This document shows positions 49,201 to 57,877 of a stretch of DNA of 64,000 bases, one piece after another. The notes beneath the pieces are model-generated. The model searched no databases. It had not been told where the DNA came from and worked only from the letters and a program-made list of their open reading frames with translations. Each line of letters starts with the position of its first letter. The first letter of the stretch is position 1. The translations under genes and the position numbers were made by a program. Origin of the DNA: a virus; IMG/VR virus record IMGVR_UViG_3300025645_004731, positions 1 through 64,000 of that record. One strand, 5' to 3'.

Positions 49201-51054
49201 ACGAGCATCGAATTTTCTAACATCTTCTAGACTTGCCATGACATCATTAAGATCGCCCTCGCTATCAAGTCCTAGAAGAGCCGCTGTTTCTCTCAAATCT
49301 TCTTCATTTTCGAAGTTAACGATAGCCATGTTTTCGTTGGTATCAATACTAACATCGTCCATCAATTCGAGTAATCTTATTGATCTGCTATTTTTTTCTA
49401 AATCCTCTAGTGTGTATCTTACGCCATCAATCTCGACATCATCTTGTCTATAAAACCCAACTGTACTATTCATTCTTGCAAGTACTTCTGGATCAACATC
49501 GGCTGTTGTCTTTAGTCCGCGTTCTTTTACCAACTCGGCTAATCTCAGCTTTCCATTTTCGTCCACCGCATATTGTCTTAGAGTGTTTGGATCCATTTCT
49601 AGGATGTTAATCAAAGACTGTACATCTGTTTCGCCGCCCATAAAGAACTGTCGGTACATTGCTCTACCGGCTTTTTGTGCCTTATCGCCAGTGCCAATTG
49701 TATCGGCAATCATACTAGTAGCAACAGCGGCATTGCCAGCTATAATTCCGTTATACGCCGCATTGAATACACCTTCGCCCGCTGTTGTTATTTCTCCAGC
49801 TGCGTTCATAACTCCTAAGTTGGTAAGTAACTGTTCCACCCCTTCACTCACACCTTCAGCAGCAAGACCGGTTAACTTTTTTCCTGTGTATGTGACTGGC
49901 GATATTACGGCTTTTAATAATGCCGCGCCAAGATTTCTCGGCCTGATAGGACTTTTGCCATATAGTATCTTATTCTGGACAGTATCCAGAACGCCACCTG
50001 ACGCAGCCACCATGTAGAATGCGTTGCTTATTGCGCTGTGTGTGATTTGTTCTCTTGCTAAATTCTCTGCTGCGCTTTCTAAATCTTCTGCGCTACCGGT
50101 AAACCCATCACCATCATTAGTCAACTGTGTTCGTGCTGCTTCTAGGGCAATTGCCCATTGTGGCTGCTGTTGTAGCCTTCCATCATCATACGCAGAATCA
50201 ATACTTTTTTGAATTTCCGCGGCTGCTGCGCCGCCTGCTTCCATACCATTTAGCGCAGTACTAGCTGCTGCTCCGGCAATTGGAGATAGCATTGTCATAA
50301 GTGCGACATCTACGATTTCACTGGGCAGTTCTTCGGCCATTATGCCAAAGACGCCTTCCCAATTAGCACCGCTCATGCCTGTCATTAATAATGCCAGATC
50401 ACCTAAATTATTCACTGCTCCAGCTGTTGAGTCTACGCTATCTCGGAATTTTTGATCTGTTCTATCTTTTAAGAAACTTTCGAAGTCATCCATCCACATG
50501 TCATCGTACACACGCTTGCCAGTTTCTGGATCAATACTGCTTGATGCTAATGTTGCTGGTAGAAAAATAGGCTCAACTGCGCCATTGGTGACAAAACCCA
50601 GAACATCATCTGCTACCTTGGCTGTGCCTTTGGTAACAGCGCTTGCCTGCTGAACTATACCACCAGCAGCGGTCCATGCTAAATTTTCTAATGCGCCATT
50701 TGTATCATATGGCTTGACTTCTCCATTTTCGTCTAGGAGTAACCCTGGCATACGACCGCCATCAATCCACTTTTGTTGTGCTGCTGCCGTAGCCGCTGGA
50801 ACCTGACCTTCGCCTTCTCCTATCTCCATCACTCTTGGCTCAAACCATCCTTCTGGCTGAGTAAGTCTGTCTCCTGGCCCTTCTACCTGAGGGAATGGCT
50901 GACCAATCATCAGATATACATCGGCAGGAGACATAGTGATAGTTCTCGGAGCAACCGATGACTCGTTATCCGCAGAAGGCTCAGCTTCGAAAACCAATTC
51001 TGTTTCGAAGTCTTTACTTTCAGTAAGTTGATTTATAAAATCAGTAAATTTCAC
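46252..51054 (-). CDS. Giant virion/ejection-type protein with capsid-targeting-like N-terminus
   Basis: About 1600 residues. I use a GTG start at 51054 with GAGGATACTACTG upstream, overlapping the previous stop; it yields the N-terminus MKFTDFINQLTES, like other proteins of this region. Residues 70-600 are helical and Ala/Gly-rich with hydrophobic stretches, as in ejection proteins. The C-terminal half is disordered and acidic. It holds a NGQEYKFQGQMWAPVKEDGS module and a tandem duplicate of about 105 residues (DLEDGAKITYTD...DGEYxGFEDG). No enzyme motif is visible. Confidence 0.78.
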   Translation of the reverse strand: MKFTDFINQLTESKDFETELVFEAEPSADNESSVAPRTITMSPADVYLMIGQPFPQVEGPGDRLTQPEGWFEPRVMEIGEGEGQVPAATAAAQQKWIDGGRMPGLLLDENGEVKPYDTNGALENLAWTAAGGIVQQASAVTKGTAKVADDVLGFVTNGAVEPIFLPATLASSSIDPETGKRVYDDMWMDDFESFLKDRTDQKFRDSVDSTAGAVNNLGDLALLMTGMSGANWEGVFGIMAEELPSEIVDVALMTMLSPIAGAAASTALNGMEAGGAAAAEIQKSIDSAYDDGRLQQQPQWAIALEAARTQLTNDGDGFTGSAEDLESAAENLAREQITHSAISNAFYMVAASGGVLDTVQNKILYGKSPIRPRNLGAALLKAVISPVTYTGKKLTGLAAEGVSEGVEQLLTNLGVMNAAGEITTAGEGVFNAAYNGIIAGNAAVATSMIADTIGTGDKAQKAGRAMYRQFFMGGETDVQSLINILEMDPNTLRQYAVDENGKLRLAELVKERGLKTTADVDPEVLARMNSTVGFYRQDDVEIDGVRYTLEDLEKNSRSIRLLELMDDVSIDTNENMAIVNFENEEDLRETAALLGLDSEGDLNDVMASLEDVRKFDARITGKSNLEAPVWTDLNARQQQEYISTGQIKFINDADRGNQTWSRDQVLFSSRQNNDSIPDNIANLVDNTDAFPTADNTGTTQELAMLQQQIDFSMGMTQARNQLETDQKSWDAKFSDTHNPDGSPKDPDGQPLGPDDSIDGANGARPSEDTPGDPYNFTGARAAVSAQTREQQILKDNLIGDQAFWEHEYGDTHNKSGVAKITQPVVGSGRGDGNIELDARDRDTVKTVTPPVVPNKDSAVALSKQLIASGTMSAREAEAYLKNLNAQYDGIISEILPNGVENINDDNLSEVEADLQQEDIVVPSPVLSGKPPKDSTTTFNGQEYKFQGQMWAPVKEDGSLGSTGHQNHDALTSQWQDENIDPTSQGTLVTPNKDGTTKERTLAPVVPMPDGSVDDGDNTDTDTGDWTPPAANTPPGDESPTVSTDTDQPVSPAVDDETSGVTGSEVDGEIDKTSADGPQVDLDPEQEFTPEPGPLEKGPDVMSDLEDGAKITYTDPTTGIALDGEYSGFEDGVLTIETPDGLQTIEVEGDPSDSIEITSPEDTEAQASTSQPTTPEVDDTSGMKDGPFADTTASATGPELVAPELDTEFDSPDGRPPEFDGGTPTLTEPSADDETSDVTGSEVDSEIDKTPADGPQVDLDPEQEFTPEPAPLEKGPVVMSDLEDGAKITYTDATTGITLDGEYNGFEDGVVTIKTPDGPQKIEIEGEPSDSITRTAPEPETTTRIEEPTAPEADDTSGQSFNPFNDTTNTTDGPEQLSVPKTDTEFTAPDVGTRTDIDTKSPELQTPELPTDASTPSTSEIDPNINITSPSKLGAPELDVSAPSIDTAISTPAVSTQGRGNADGNAEVAARKAKTVSDTAKAKADAQAQAELQKELDAEDTAMSQPVIPPSQTDTTALNDISKTVTQTAPVATTQSRVQITPDTKTDTKSNTTKNIAKAIGMGALAGIGSAAKKNLDFKAIQVYDPLQLKRSQQYIPGGKK
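47065..47903 (-). repeat. Tandem intragenic duplication (47065-47370 and 47593-47903)
   Basis: Two diverged copies of the same module lie inside the giant virion gene, each coding for a SEVDxEIDKT, PEQEFTPEP, SDLEDGAKITYTD and EGxPSDSI series. They are separated by a variable acidic linker. Confidence 0.75.
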
Positions 51055-51532
51055 CAGTAGTATCCTCGCCTGGTAATGCCATTGGCAGGTCATCAACTAC
51101 GACGGTTTCTTCGCCATCAATACCGTGTGGGTTAACATCTAGGTATTCCATATAATGCTTTACGCTACCGATATAATCGCTTGCTTTTGTGATTTTACTT
51201 TGAACCCATGGCTCTAAGCTATCATTGTCACTGATCATACCGTGAAGAGCAATAGCATACTTCGCAAGTTTATACAACTCACTCTTTGCCATCCATCCAT
51301 CATCGTCGGTATCATCTAGAACACCTTCCATGATTTCACTTGTATAAACCACTGGTGTTTTGCCTTCTTTAAGTTCAGGCAGATGACGCTTGAGATAGCT
51401 TTTTGCTACATCAATATCTTCGAAAACCTTTACTTGTACTTTGTTAACATCACATACTACATAACCTTCAGCAATTTTCACAACTGATGGTCTAGTGATT
51501 TCTTTTTTAGTTTCAATTTTGTCTAATCTCAT
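51041..51532 (-). CDS. Conserved virion-associated protein
   Basis: A 163-residue protein with a C-terminal helical module, MAKSELYKLAKYAIALHGMI...SKITKASDYIGSVKHYMEY, which I recall as a recurring short domain in marine phage structural proteins. The N-terminus is strand-rich. RBS is CGGAGAACTCCC. The late promoter CGATAAATA lies 30 bp upstream. It heads the operon for the giant protein. Confidence 0.7.
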   Translation of the reverse strand: MRLDKIETKKEITRPSVVKIAEGYVVCDVNKVQVKVFEDIDVAKSYLKRHLPELKEGKTPVVYTSEIMEGVLDDTDDDGWMAKSELYKLAKYAIALHGMISDNDSLEPWVQSKITKASDYIGSVKHYMEYLDVNPHGIDGEETVVVDDLPMALPGEDTTGEIY

Positions 51533-51561
51533 GGGAGTTCTCCGGGTATGTTATATATACT

Positions 51562-51570
51562 TATTTATCG
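51562..51570 (-). promoter_or_regulatory. Late promoter motif CGATAAATA
   Basis: A late-type motif 30 bp before the start of the 163-residue virion-associated gene. Confidence 0.65.
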
Positions 51571-51596
51571 TTCAATTTAAGATTTGTTATTAGCGA

Positions 51597-52463
51597 TTAT
51601 TGTTCTCGGCGGCGTTGCTCTTCGTGGAACAATCCTTCGATATATTTGTAATCTTTGTCGTATAATTCAACATCTTTCCTTAGCAGAGTACACCCAAATG
51701 CCGTGGGCCACACCACGCTTATTGATAGCCAATCAGTTTTACTATACACACTGTATCGACTCCATAACCAATGCTCAAATGGAATTTCTGGATTTACTAG
51801 AAAATCACTTAATAGATGCTTGTCGGTAGATGATAACTTTATTAATTCATTATCCATATTCTTTAAGAAATTATGCATCAGGTCTGGTTTTCCAATAAAA
51901 CAAAAATCTCCGAAAAACGGCAGACCATTTTTAATTTTCAACCAAGGAGTAAAGATATTATCGCTAAACACTGAGTTTTTATACATATTATTAAACAACT
52001 GTAGCCATTGTCGTTCTGGGATATTATTAAATATGTTGTCTGTTCTTGTCTTGATAACAATGTCATATTCACTGAGTGGACCAGCCATTCTGGCGCCTCT
52101 TGCGCTAGCTAGATACATACCTGGAAAATTATACGCATAGTTATCGTAATTTTCTCCTTGATAGCATACCAGATGCCGAATGTTCTCGGATGTTAGATCC
52201 CAGTCTGTGGCATCAGCGTTTGCCTGCCTAACTTGATGTCTATGACTATGAAACGCCTCGTCGTAGTTGCCAATTTCAAACTTTACTGGATCATATGCGT
52301 TAACAATTCGGTCGGCAAGATCATCTGACCCATCGTCCCACAAATAAACATAATAATCTACTTTTAGATTACCACAGGTTTTCGGAAAAACCTTTTCTCT
52401 ATTCCAGAATCCTGACTGCTGTACGTGCCTAGCTTGTCCCGTAATTAGTACAGCTATTCTCAT
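51597..52463 (-). CDS. Glycosyltransferase-like protein (WavE-like)
   Basis: A 288-residue protein starting IAVLITGQARHVQQ. It has YDIVIKTRTDN (a DxD-like RTD where metal and nucleotide-sugar bind) and GDFCFIGKPDLM, typical of WavE-like glycosyltransferase-related proteins. The donor and acceptor are unknown. It might glycosylate phage parts or host surface. It is the last gene of the late run that begins at 58690. Confidence 0.6.
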   Translation of the reverse strand: MRIAVLITGQARHVQQSGFWNREKVFPKTCGNLKVDYYVYLWDDGSDDLADRIVNAYDPVKFEIGNYDEAFHSHRHQVRQANADATDWDLTSENIRHLVCYQGENYDNYAYNFPGMYLASARGARMAGPLSEYDIVIKTRTDNIFNNIPERQWLQLFNNMYKNSVFSDNIFTPWLKIKNGLPFFGDFCFIGKPDLMHNFLKNMDNELIKLSSTDKHLLSDFLVNPEIPFEHWLWSRYSVYSKTDWLSISVVWPTAFGCTLLRKDVELYDKDYKYIEGLFHEEQRRREQ

Positions 52464-52476
52464 TTGTGCGTGCCTT

Positions 52477-53115
52477 TTATCCTATAGGTAGTTCAGTGTC
52501 TGGCGTATGAAAGTTTTTCTTACGCATTACTGTTTTTGCAACCAAGTCCAATTCTTTATTATTATTGTCCCAGTTTAACACAAACGGTACATTAACGTCA
52601 CTGCGCATGTCTTTGATAACAGCCTCGGCATCTGGACCCATCTGTGCGATTTGCTTTCCATACTTAGTATAAGCGTCTTTGAACAAAATAGCAAGCTCTT
52701 TTAACGTGATTTGTTGTTTATTTCGTGTATCATTCGCTCTGTCCAAGAAGTGCCTGGTGAACTCAACGTCCATGCCAAGATTCTTAAACAACGCATCAAG
52801 ATACTCTTCTAACTTGTTTAGCATAATCTGTGTGATTTCTTTAGCATTTGCTTCATCTTCTGTGACTGAGAATTCATCACGATACATTTTCTCTAATTCT
52901 TTTGGGTTAAATCCAAACTCACGAGAAATTTGAAATGCGTAGCCGCCAATGCCCTGTCGATTACCGTCCGAACTCACTAGATCATGTAATGATTGTAACA
53001 TACTGTTAATAAATCGCTGTTTTTGCGCAGCATTTAATTTATTAATCAGTTCATCTTTACTGATGGCTTCTGATAGTTCTGGAATATTATTTTCGATAAG
53101 TTCTGATAGTTTCAT
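52477..53115 (-). CDS. Putative internal virion protein with capsid-targeting-like N-terminus
   Basis: A 212-residue mostly helical protein. Its N-terminus MKLSELIEN has the L-I-E pattern of a T4 gp21-type cleavage site and resembles the N-termini of neighbouring genes. The remainder (REFGFNPKELEKMYRDEF, KLEEYLDALFKNLGMDVEFTRHFLDRANDTR) has no known domain. The ATG at 53115 follows AAGGACAATGACT. Confidence 0.65.
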   Translation of the reverse strand: MKLSELIENNIPELSEAISKDELINKLNAAQKQRFINSMLQSLHDLVSSDGNRQGIGGYAFQISREFGFNPKELEKMYRDEFSVTEDEANAKEITQIMLNKLEEYLDALFKNLGMDVEFTRHFLDRANDTRNKQQITLKELAILFKDAYTKYGKQIAQMGPDAEAVIKDMRSDVNVPFVLNWDNNNKELDLVAKTVMRKKNFHTPDTELPIG

Positions 53116-53126
53116 AGTCATTGTCC

Positions 53127-53276
53127 TTAGCCGTGTTCAAATCTTGCTGCTGATTGTGGTACATTATTGATGTTCTCACAATACTGTTTCCAGTAAGCAT
53201 TTCTTTCGTTAGTACTCGCTCTGCGGTCCTCGTGCTCTTTACATTTCTTTATATAATGTACCCTATCTATTGTCAT
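53127..53276 (-). CDS. Small hypothetical protein (49 residues)
   Basis: A 49-codon frame from an ATG at 53276 with GGAG at the right distance, overlapping the previous gene by 14 bases. The product (MTIDRVHYIKKCKEHEDRRAST...) is charged and helical, of unknown function. Confidence 0.6.
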   Translation of the reverse strand: MTIDRVHYIKKCKEHEDRRASTNERNAYWKQYCENINNVPQSAARFEHG

Positions 53277-53475
53277 TATTTAACTCCAATATTTTGGCAA
53301 GTTCTCTGATCTTGTCACTTGCGTATGTTTCAAAGTAACGAGGAGCAAACATGTGAACAAGTATCGCTAGTTCTGCTTTTTTAAGTTCGACTAGGAACCC
53401 AAAGGCAAACTTAAAATGTTGCCACCGTGACATATTTACATCTTCCAGATGTGATTTGCATTTCTTACTGAACAT
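53263..53475 (-). CDS. DUF6356-like small membrane protein
   Basis: A 70-residue protein with an N-terminal HLEDVNMSRWQHFKFAFGF segment, a hydrophobic helix (LAILVHMFAPRYF), and an end with SDKIRELAKIL. This is the layout of DUF6356-type small membrane proteins I recall from phages and bacteria. It is coupled to the upstream gene by TAATG. Its role is unknown. Confidence 0.65.
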   Translation of the reverse strand: MFSKKCKSHLEDVNMSRWQHFKFAFGFLVELKKAELAILVHMFAPRYFETYASDKIRELAKILELNNDNR

Positions 53476-55634
53476 TATAATTCCTTCATCAACTTACTAA
53501 GACGTGGTTTGAATAATTTCTGATCGCCTTTGGTAGTCTTCAATACTGGTTGATTATGGTCATCTTTGCTAAAGCCTTTGACTTCTGCTTTACGGTTCTT
53601 AAACTTACCAACCATCACTTCGTCGCCCACACTAATCTTTGGTAGCGTTAGTGTGTCTTCTGCTTCTGCTACTGTTGATTCAGACTTGGATGCGTCAGAG
53701 TAATCAACGACCTTCTTGCCATTATTATCCCATGCGCTCATTTTCATGACTTGTTCTTTGGCATACCATTTAGGACTATATGTCTCGTGCCATTCCCAAT
53801 TTTCACTTTGTGGATCCCATTCAAACACTAACCATGCGCCTTTGTGACCGATGTCGCCAGTTTTCATATTCGTATCATAAAACTTTTCAATACGAAATTT
53901 ACGAGTAGGAAAGGCAATCTCCATCTCTCCGTCATTGCCAACTCTTTTCCATCTCGGCATTGCGTTGGTTGTTGCTTCCGCTACACTTTCATTATACTCC
54001 GCAGGTATCTCACCATTTGGTCCTAGTTTGCCGTCGTCTAGTGCGTCAAAATAACCAGCTGGGCGCTCTACTGGTTTAGGATTTACCAAGTTAAAGAATT
54101 CGGTAGTGTCGTTGCCTGTACTACTTTGCTGTAAACTCCAGCCTAGCTGACTAGCAAGTTTTTTAGCAAATCTCGAATACAGTCTTGCTCTGCCGTCACT
54201 AGCATGTTCTTCTTTATTAGCAGCAAAATCAAAAGCTTCTACATGTTCAATGCCTACTACACTGATCCACTTATTCATCATTGCAACTACAGTAGCAAAT
54301 ACTCTAAACTGGTCGCCAGCATCTGTTTTGCCCATTTCATTTCCAATTGCAAAATCAATACTAAAGTCATCATATCCACCATCAAACTCCATAACTAACT
54401 CGCCGTTTGGTGTTTGCGCTTTTGCAAAATAGGTGTTGTCCGTATTTGGGCCACTTAATTTGAATGGATAGGGATTGTCCAATGCTTCTGTAACTGTTGC
54501 TTCTTGTACTTTTTTGACCAGTGTAAAGTCATCTCTGTTGCCAGCATCTTGTACATCAACTGTATATCCTAAACCACCTGCAAAACGCTGTACTATTTTT
54601 TGATACAAGTTTGTTCTACTGTTGCCAGCATCTTTAGCGGCATCAAAGTAAATCTCTTTTGGTGAGTGATCTTGGATAAACTTCTTTAGCATTGCAAGCA
54701 CTGTAGTCATTGTGCGTTGTCCGTCGCCTTTGCCTGTTAAGTCGTATGTGGTGTTATTGGGAGTGTCTGCATTTGCTGTTTTAAAATCTATACCCCAGCC
54801 AGTGTCAACATTTGTTGCTAGGAAAGAAATAATTATGTTATTATCTGTTACTGCTTGCGCTTGCCATCTGTTATTATTGTTTTCAGTGACTTTAAACTTA
54901 TATGGATTGTCAAATGCTTCGTTAAATGCTGTAGTTGCTGCGGCGTTAGCACTTGCGCCCTTGGGGTGTTTTGGATTAATGCCAACAACTTCACCATTCA
55001 TTAGTTCACTGATATTAGCACTCTTGCTAATCTTATCTAGTAACTTATGTAGCTTGTCATCTGCGTCATATCCGTTAGTTTCGTATCCTGCTTTGCCACG
55101 AACCTCAGTACGTTTGCCAGTTACTGTATCAGTAATGTTTAACACCATCATATCAGTGTCACGCTCTAACTGTAGCTTATAACCTTCGTTGATGCCTTCG
55201 TTCGTTTGTGGGTAGCGGATCATTGTTTCTCTAAAGCGGAAGTCTTTGTTGCGACCTTTGTTTGGTACAAAACCAAAACGCTTGTAAAACTTGATTAATC
55301 TATTCTTGTTTCCACCGAATGCGTCATCTGGTGTTAGCGCAATAACTGCGCCTTCCCTATCCATTCTATCAACAATGTCTTGCATTGCTTGAGTACCCTG
55401 ACCAGCATTACGCTCATCGCCTGATACTTCAATCTTAGATAGTGTATAGCCTTTTTCAGCATCGCCATATAGTGATACTTCTACTTCTTCATTTAATGAT
55501 TCTTTCAAGTATGGTAAACTAAACCACAACTTAAACCATTCAGGAGTACCAGGCTCGACATTCTTTTCACGTTCAATATCATGAATGCGCTTGCTTGTGT
55601 AGCTGATATTTTCTGCTATTTCGTTAATCTTCAT
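53475..55634 (-). CDS. Multidomain protein: capsid-targeting-like N-terminus, GNAT-like domain, duplicated module
   Basis: A 719-residue protein. It starts MKINEIAEN, like other genes here. A GNAT-like domain follows (about residues 50-145: RNAGQGTQAMQDIVDRM as the acetyl-CoA loop, then IKFYKRFGFVPNKG). Two copies of a 150-residue module, beginning NPYKFKVTEN and NPYPFKLSGP, lie in the middle. The C-terminus has a WLVFEWDPQ domain and a KOW/SH3-like tail (ISVGDEVMVGKFKNRKAEVKG). It may be an injected effector. The ATG at 55634 follows GGGAGAACAAGCT. Confidence 0.72.
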   Translation of the reverse strand: MKINEIAENISYTSKRIHDIEREKNVEPGTPEWFKLWFSLPYLKESLNEEVEVSLYGDAEKGYTLSKIEVSGDERNAGQGTQAMQDIVDRMDREGAVIALTPDDAFGGNKNRLIKFYKRFGFVPNKGRNKDFRFRETMIRYPQTNEGINEGYKLQLERDTDMMVLNITDTVTGKRTEVRGKAGYETNGYDADDKLHKLLDKISKSANISELMNGEVVGINPKHPKGASANAAATTAFNEAFDNPYKFKVTENNNNRWQAQAVTDNNIIISFLATNVDTGWGIDFKTANADTPNNTTYDLTGKGDGQRTMTTVLAMLKKFIQDHSPKEIYFDAAKDAGNSRTNLYQKIVQRFAGGLGYTVDVQDAGNRDDFTLVKKVQEATVTEALDNPYPFKLSGPNTDNTYFAKAQTPNGELVMEFDGGYDDFSIDFAIGNEMGKTDAGDQFRVFATVVAMMNKWISVVGIEHVEAFDFAANKEEHASDGRARLYSRFAKKLASQLGWSLQQSSTGNDTTEFFNLVNPKPVERPAGYFDALDDGKLGPNGEIPAEYNESVAEATTNAMPRWKRVGNDGEMEIAFPTRKFRIEKFYDTNMKTGDIGHKGAWLVFEWDPQSENWEWHETYSPKWYAKEQVMKMSAWDNNGKKVVDYSDASKSESTVAEAEDTLTLPKISVGDEVMVGKFKNRKAEVKGFSKDDHNQPVLKTTKGDQKLFKPRLSKLMKEL

Positions 55635-56251
55635 AGCTTGTTCTCCCATAATGGTCCGTTAACTACCACGTCATCCTGGCTAATCAGATGCTTCTTTATA
55701 AACGATTCTATCTCGGGTGTCAAGTGTCTCGCACGATTAACACTGTTGCTATTGAAAAATAAATGTACTTCAACCGACTCATCACCGAATGCTTTCATAA
55801 TAGCCAACATACGATTGCGTCCTTCATGTCCAGTAACTTGTGCTGGTTCATCTGTTCCATCAACTTTAATAGATAGAAACGGACTAGCAATAGATCCACC
55901 ATTTTTAATATAGTCAATCATTTCGTCTTTTGGTTCTCTGCCTAGTTTAGATGCCAACGCAATAAATGTACTGGGCTTCATCTTAACACGCATACCAAAG
56001 TAGTCTACCTGGGCGTTATTAGGTGTTGCGCCTCTGCCGTCTTTGTTATCAATGTTAACACTTTCATTCGTCATGCCTAGATTAAATGCCGTATTTGGAC
56101 TAGCACCGGGAACACCAAGTGGCTTGGGTTTGCCATTGCCACCAAAGAACTTTTTGGCTTGACGTTCTGTTTCGCCAGGCTTAACATCTACCGTGGTGTT
56201 AACGCCTTTTACAATACGCCCATCTTCATTTATGATATCAGTTATCTTCAT
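55631..56251 (-). CDS. Putative packaged protein with ParB-like GHEGRNR motif
   Basis: A 206-residue protein. The N-terminus MKITDIINED fits the capsid-targeting pattern (I-N-E). A C-terminal segment QVTGHEGRNRMLAIMKAFG resembles the G(H)EGRxR motif of ParB/sulfiredoxin-like folds found in phage structural proteins. Between them is a Gly/Pro-rich linker. The ATG is 5 nt past a GCATAAATA motif and has no close ribosome-binding site. Confidence 0.6.
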   Translation of the reverse strand: MKITDIINEDGRIVKGVNTTVDVKPGETERQAKKFFGGNGKPKPLGVPGASPNTAFNLGMTNESVNIDNKDGRGATPNNAQVDYFGMRVKMKPSTFIALASKLGREPKDEMIDYIKNGGSIASPFLSIKVDGTDEPAQVTGHEGRNRMLAIMKAFGDESVEVHLFFNSNSVNRARHLTPEIESFIKKHLISQDDVVVNGPLWENKL

Positions 56252-56256
56252 AGTGA

Positions 56257-56265
56257 TATTTATGC
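56257..56265 (-). promoter_or_regulatory. Late-type motif GCATAAATA next to a start codon
   Basis: It ends 5 nt before the ATG at 56251 and overlaps the stop of the lysozyme gene. Confidence 0.45.
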
Positions 56266-57876
56266 CTTCTTCGTCACTGATGGCAACGCGGCGATAAGAT
56301 TTGGTTTATCTTTTGGCGTTGCTCTCGCTAAAGTAGGCGATGGCGCTGGAGAAGATAATGCCGGATCATTCAATACTGGACCCATTGGAGCAGATGCCGG
56401 AGGAGTAACCGGAGTAACTGGCTGTGGTGCTGCTACTGGTGCTGCCGGAGTAACTGGTTTTGGTGCTGCCGGAGTAACTGGTTTTGGTGCTGCCGGAGTA
56501 ACTGGTTTTGGTGCTGCCGGAGTAACTGGTTTTGGTTTTGGTGCTGCTACTGGCGGAGTAACTGGTTTTGGTGCTGCTACTGGCGGAGTAGTCGGAGTAG
56601 ATACGGGCGGAGTAGTCATGGGTGTTGCTCCTTTAGTATCAAATCTTTTCGTGGGTATTGTCGGAGGAGTAGACGCTAATGCACCAGCCTTTGGGGCGAT
56701 TGTCGCTGGCGCTGTGCCGCCTGTTGCTACAGATGACCCTGGTCCACTGTATGATGGAGGAGTAGATGCCAATGCGCCTGCTTTTGCTATTGTCGGCGAT
56801 GTCGTGACACTTGGAGTATCTAACGCACCTGCTGTCGGGGTACTCGGCGTGGCAGGAGTAACTGGCGTTGTTGTCGCCTGGGACGTAAAGATATTCTTCA
56901 TCGCTCCGATTGTTTGATTGCCTGCTATCGCATCCTGCTGTAATCCAAAGTCGCTCTGAAATTGTTTTACTGCTGCTGCGGTATTTTTACCATATCTGCC
57001 ATCGGCTCCTGTACTACCAATATCATAGCCCAGCGATGTCAGCCCCTGTTGTAAATTTGTTACATTTGGGCCACTGGAGCCTTGTTTCATATTGAAATTA
57101 CTTGTGCCTACTTTTCCCAATGTTCCGATACTAGCGGTACTGCGGTCAATCGCGGTAGTAGGAGCAGTGAATAATGGAGGCTTGGTGATTGGTGCGACGG
57201 TTGGTGACGGAGTAAAGGATGCTGGCTTAGGATCTAACGCGCCAGCCTGTGTACTAAAATCGGTCATTGTGTTGCTTGGTCCAGTGAGACTAGCATACTG
57301 TGTGTTGTTCGGCATTGGTGAACCAGATGGGTCGAATGGCTCCGCCTTTAGTGATGTATCAAGAATATTGGCAAAGTCGCTTCTGTTTTTTAATCCGGCG
57401 GATCTGTATTGTGGATCATTTAGTCTCCATCTGATATAGTCGTTGCCCAATACATTAGTGGCAGTAGCATCATCAATATTAGGATTATTCAAGAATTCAT
57501 TCTTTGTGTCGGCATATGACGGATTATTTTCAATTTCGCTGCGAACAAATCCAGCCTGTGCGTCTAGTGTTGCCTGCCCTGGTATCATATTACCAGTATC
57601 GTCTAATACGCCAGCGTTTCCTAAAAAGTTCATAAGCTCGGGTTTGCGATCCCCCTGCCAACTAATCATTCCCACATTTTGTGCGTTATTTGCTGGATCA
57701 CTGTGTGTGCCATAAATTAAATCAGCGTTCATTGAATTTTCTCTGCCTACCTCAGCAGTAAATGCTCTAGCTTGAGCATCGCTAAATCCATTATTTCTGA
57801 ATGCGTTGTATATACCACGAGCCATAGATTGCTGCCGCGCTGTTCCTGCTTCACTGAGTAATTCGTGTAGTCTCAT
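56260..57876 (-). CDS. Virion lysozyme-like protein with PG-binding domain and Pro-rich tail
   Basis: A 538-residue protein. The N-terminus MRLHELLSEAG fits the capsid-targeting pattern (L-S-E). Residues 15-175 resemble the phage tail lysozyme family (ARGIYNAFRNNGFSDAQARAFTAEVGRENS with a likely catalytic Glu, and NVGMISWQGDR). Residues 255-320 are a PG_binding_1 domain (KQGSSGPNVTNLQQGLTSLGY, DGRYGKNTAAAVKQF). The rest is disordered, with PKPVTPAA repeats. It probably opens peptidoglycan during DNA entry. Confidence 0.8.
   Translation of the reverse strand: MRLHELLSEAGTARQQSMARGIYNAFRNNGFSDAQARAFTAEVGRENSMNADLIYGTHSDPANNAQNVGMISWQGDRKPELMNFLGNAGVLDDTGNMIPGQATLDAQAGFVRSEIENNPSYADTKNEFLNNPNIDDATATNVLGNDYIRWRLNDPQYRSAGLKNRSDFANILDTSLKAEPFDPSGSPMPNNTQYASLTGPSNTMTDFSTQAGALDPKPASFTPSPTVAPITKPPLFTAPTTAIDRSTASIGTLGKVGTSNFNMKQGSSGPNVTNLQQGLTSLGYDIGSTGADGRYGKNTAAAVKQFQSDFGLQQDAIAGNQTIGAMKNIFTSQATTTPVTPATPSTPTAGALDTPSVTTSPTIAKAGALASTPPSYSGPGSSVATGGTAPATIAPKAGALASTPPTIPTKRFDTKGATPMTTPPVSTPTTPPVAAPKPVTPPVAAPKPKPVTPAAPKPVTPAAPKPVTPAAPKPVTPAAPVAAPQPVTPVTPPASAPMGPVLNDPALSSPAPSPTLARATPKDKPNLIAALPSVTKKA
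56440..56600 (-). repeat. Proline-rich short tandem repeats in the lysozyme gene
   Basis: Tandem copies of about 24 bases code for KPVTPAAP and KPVTPPVA units in the disordered C-terminal region. Confidence 0.75.
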
Positions 57877-57877
57877 A

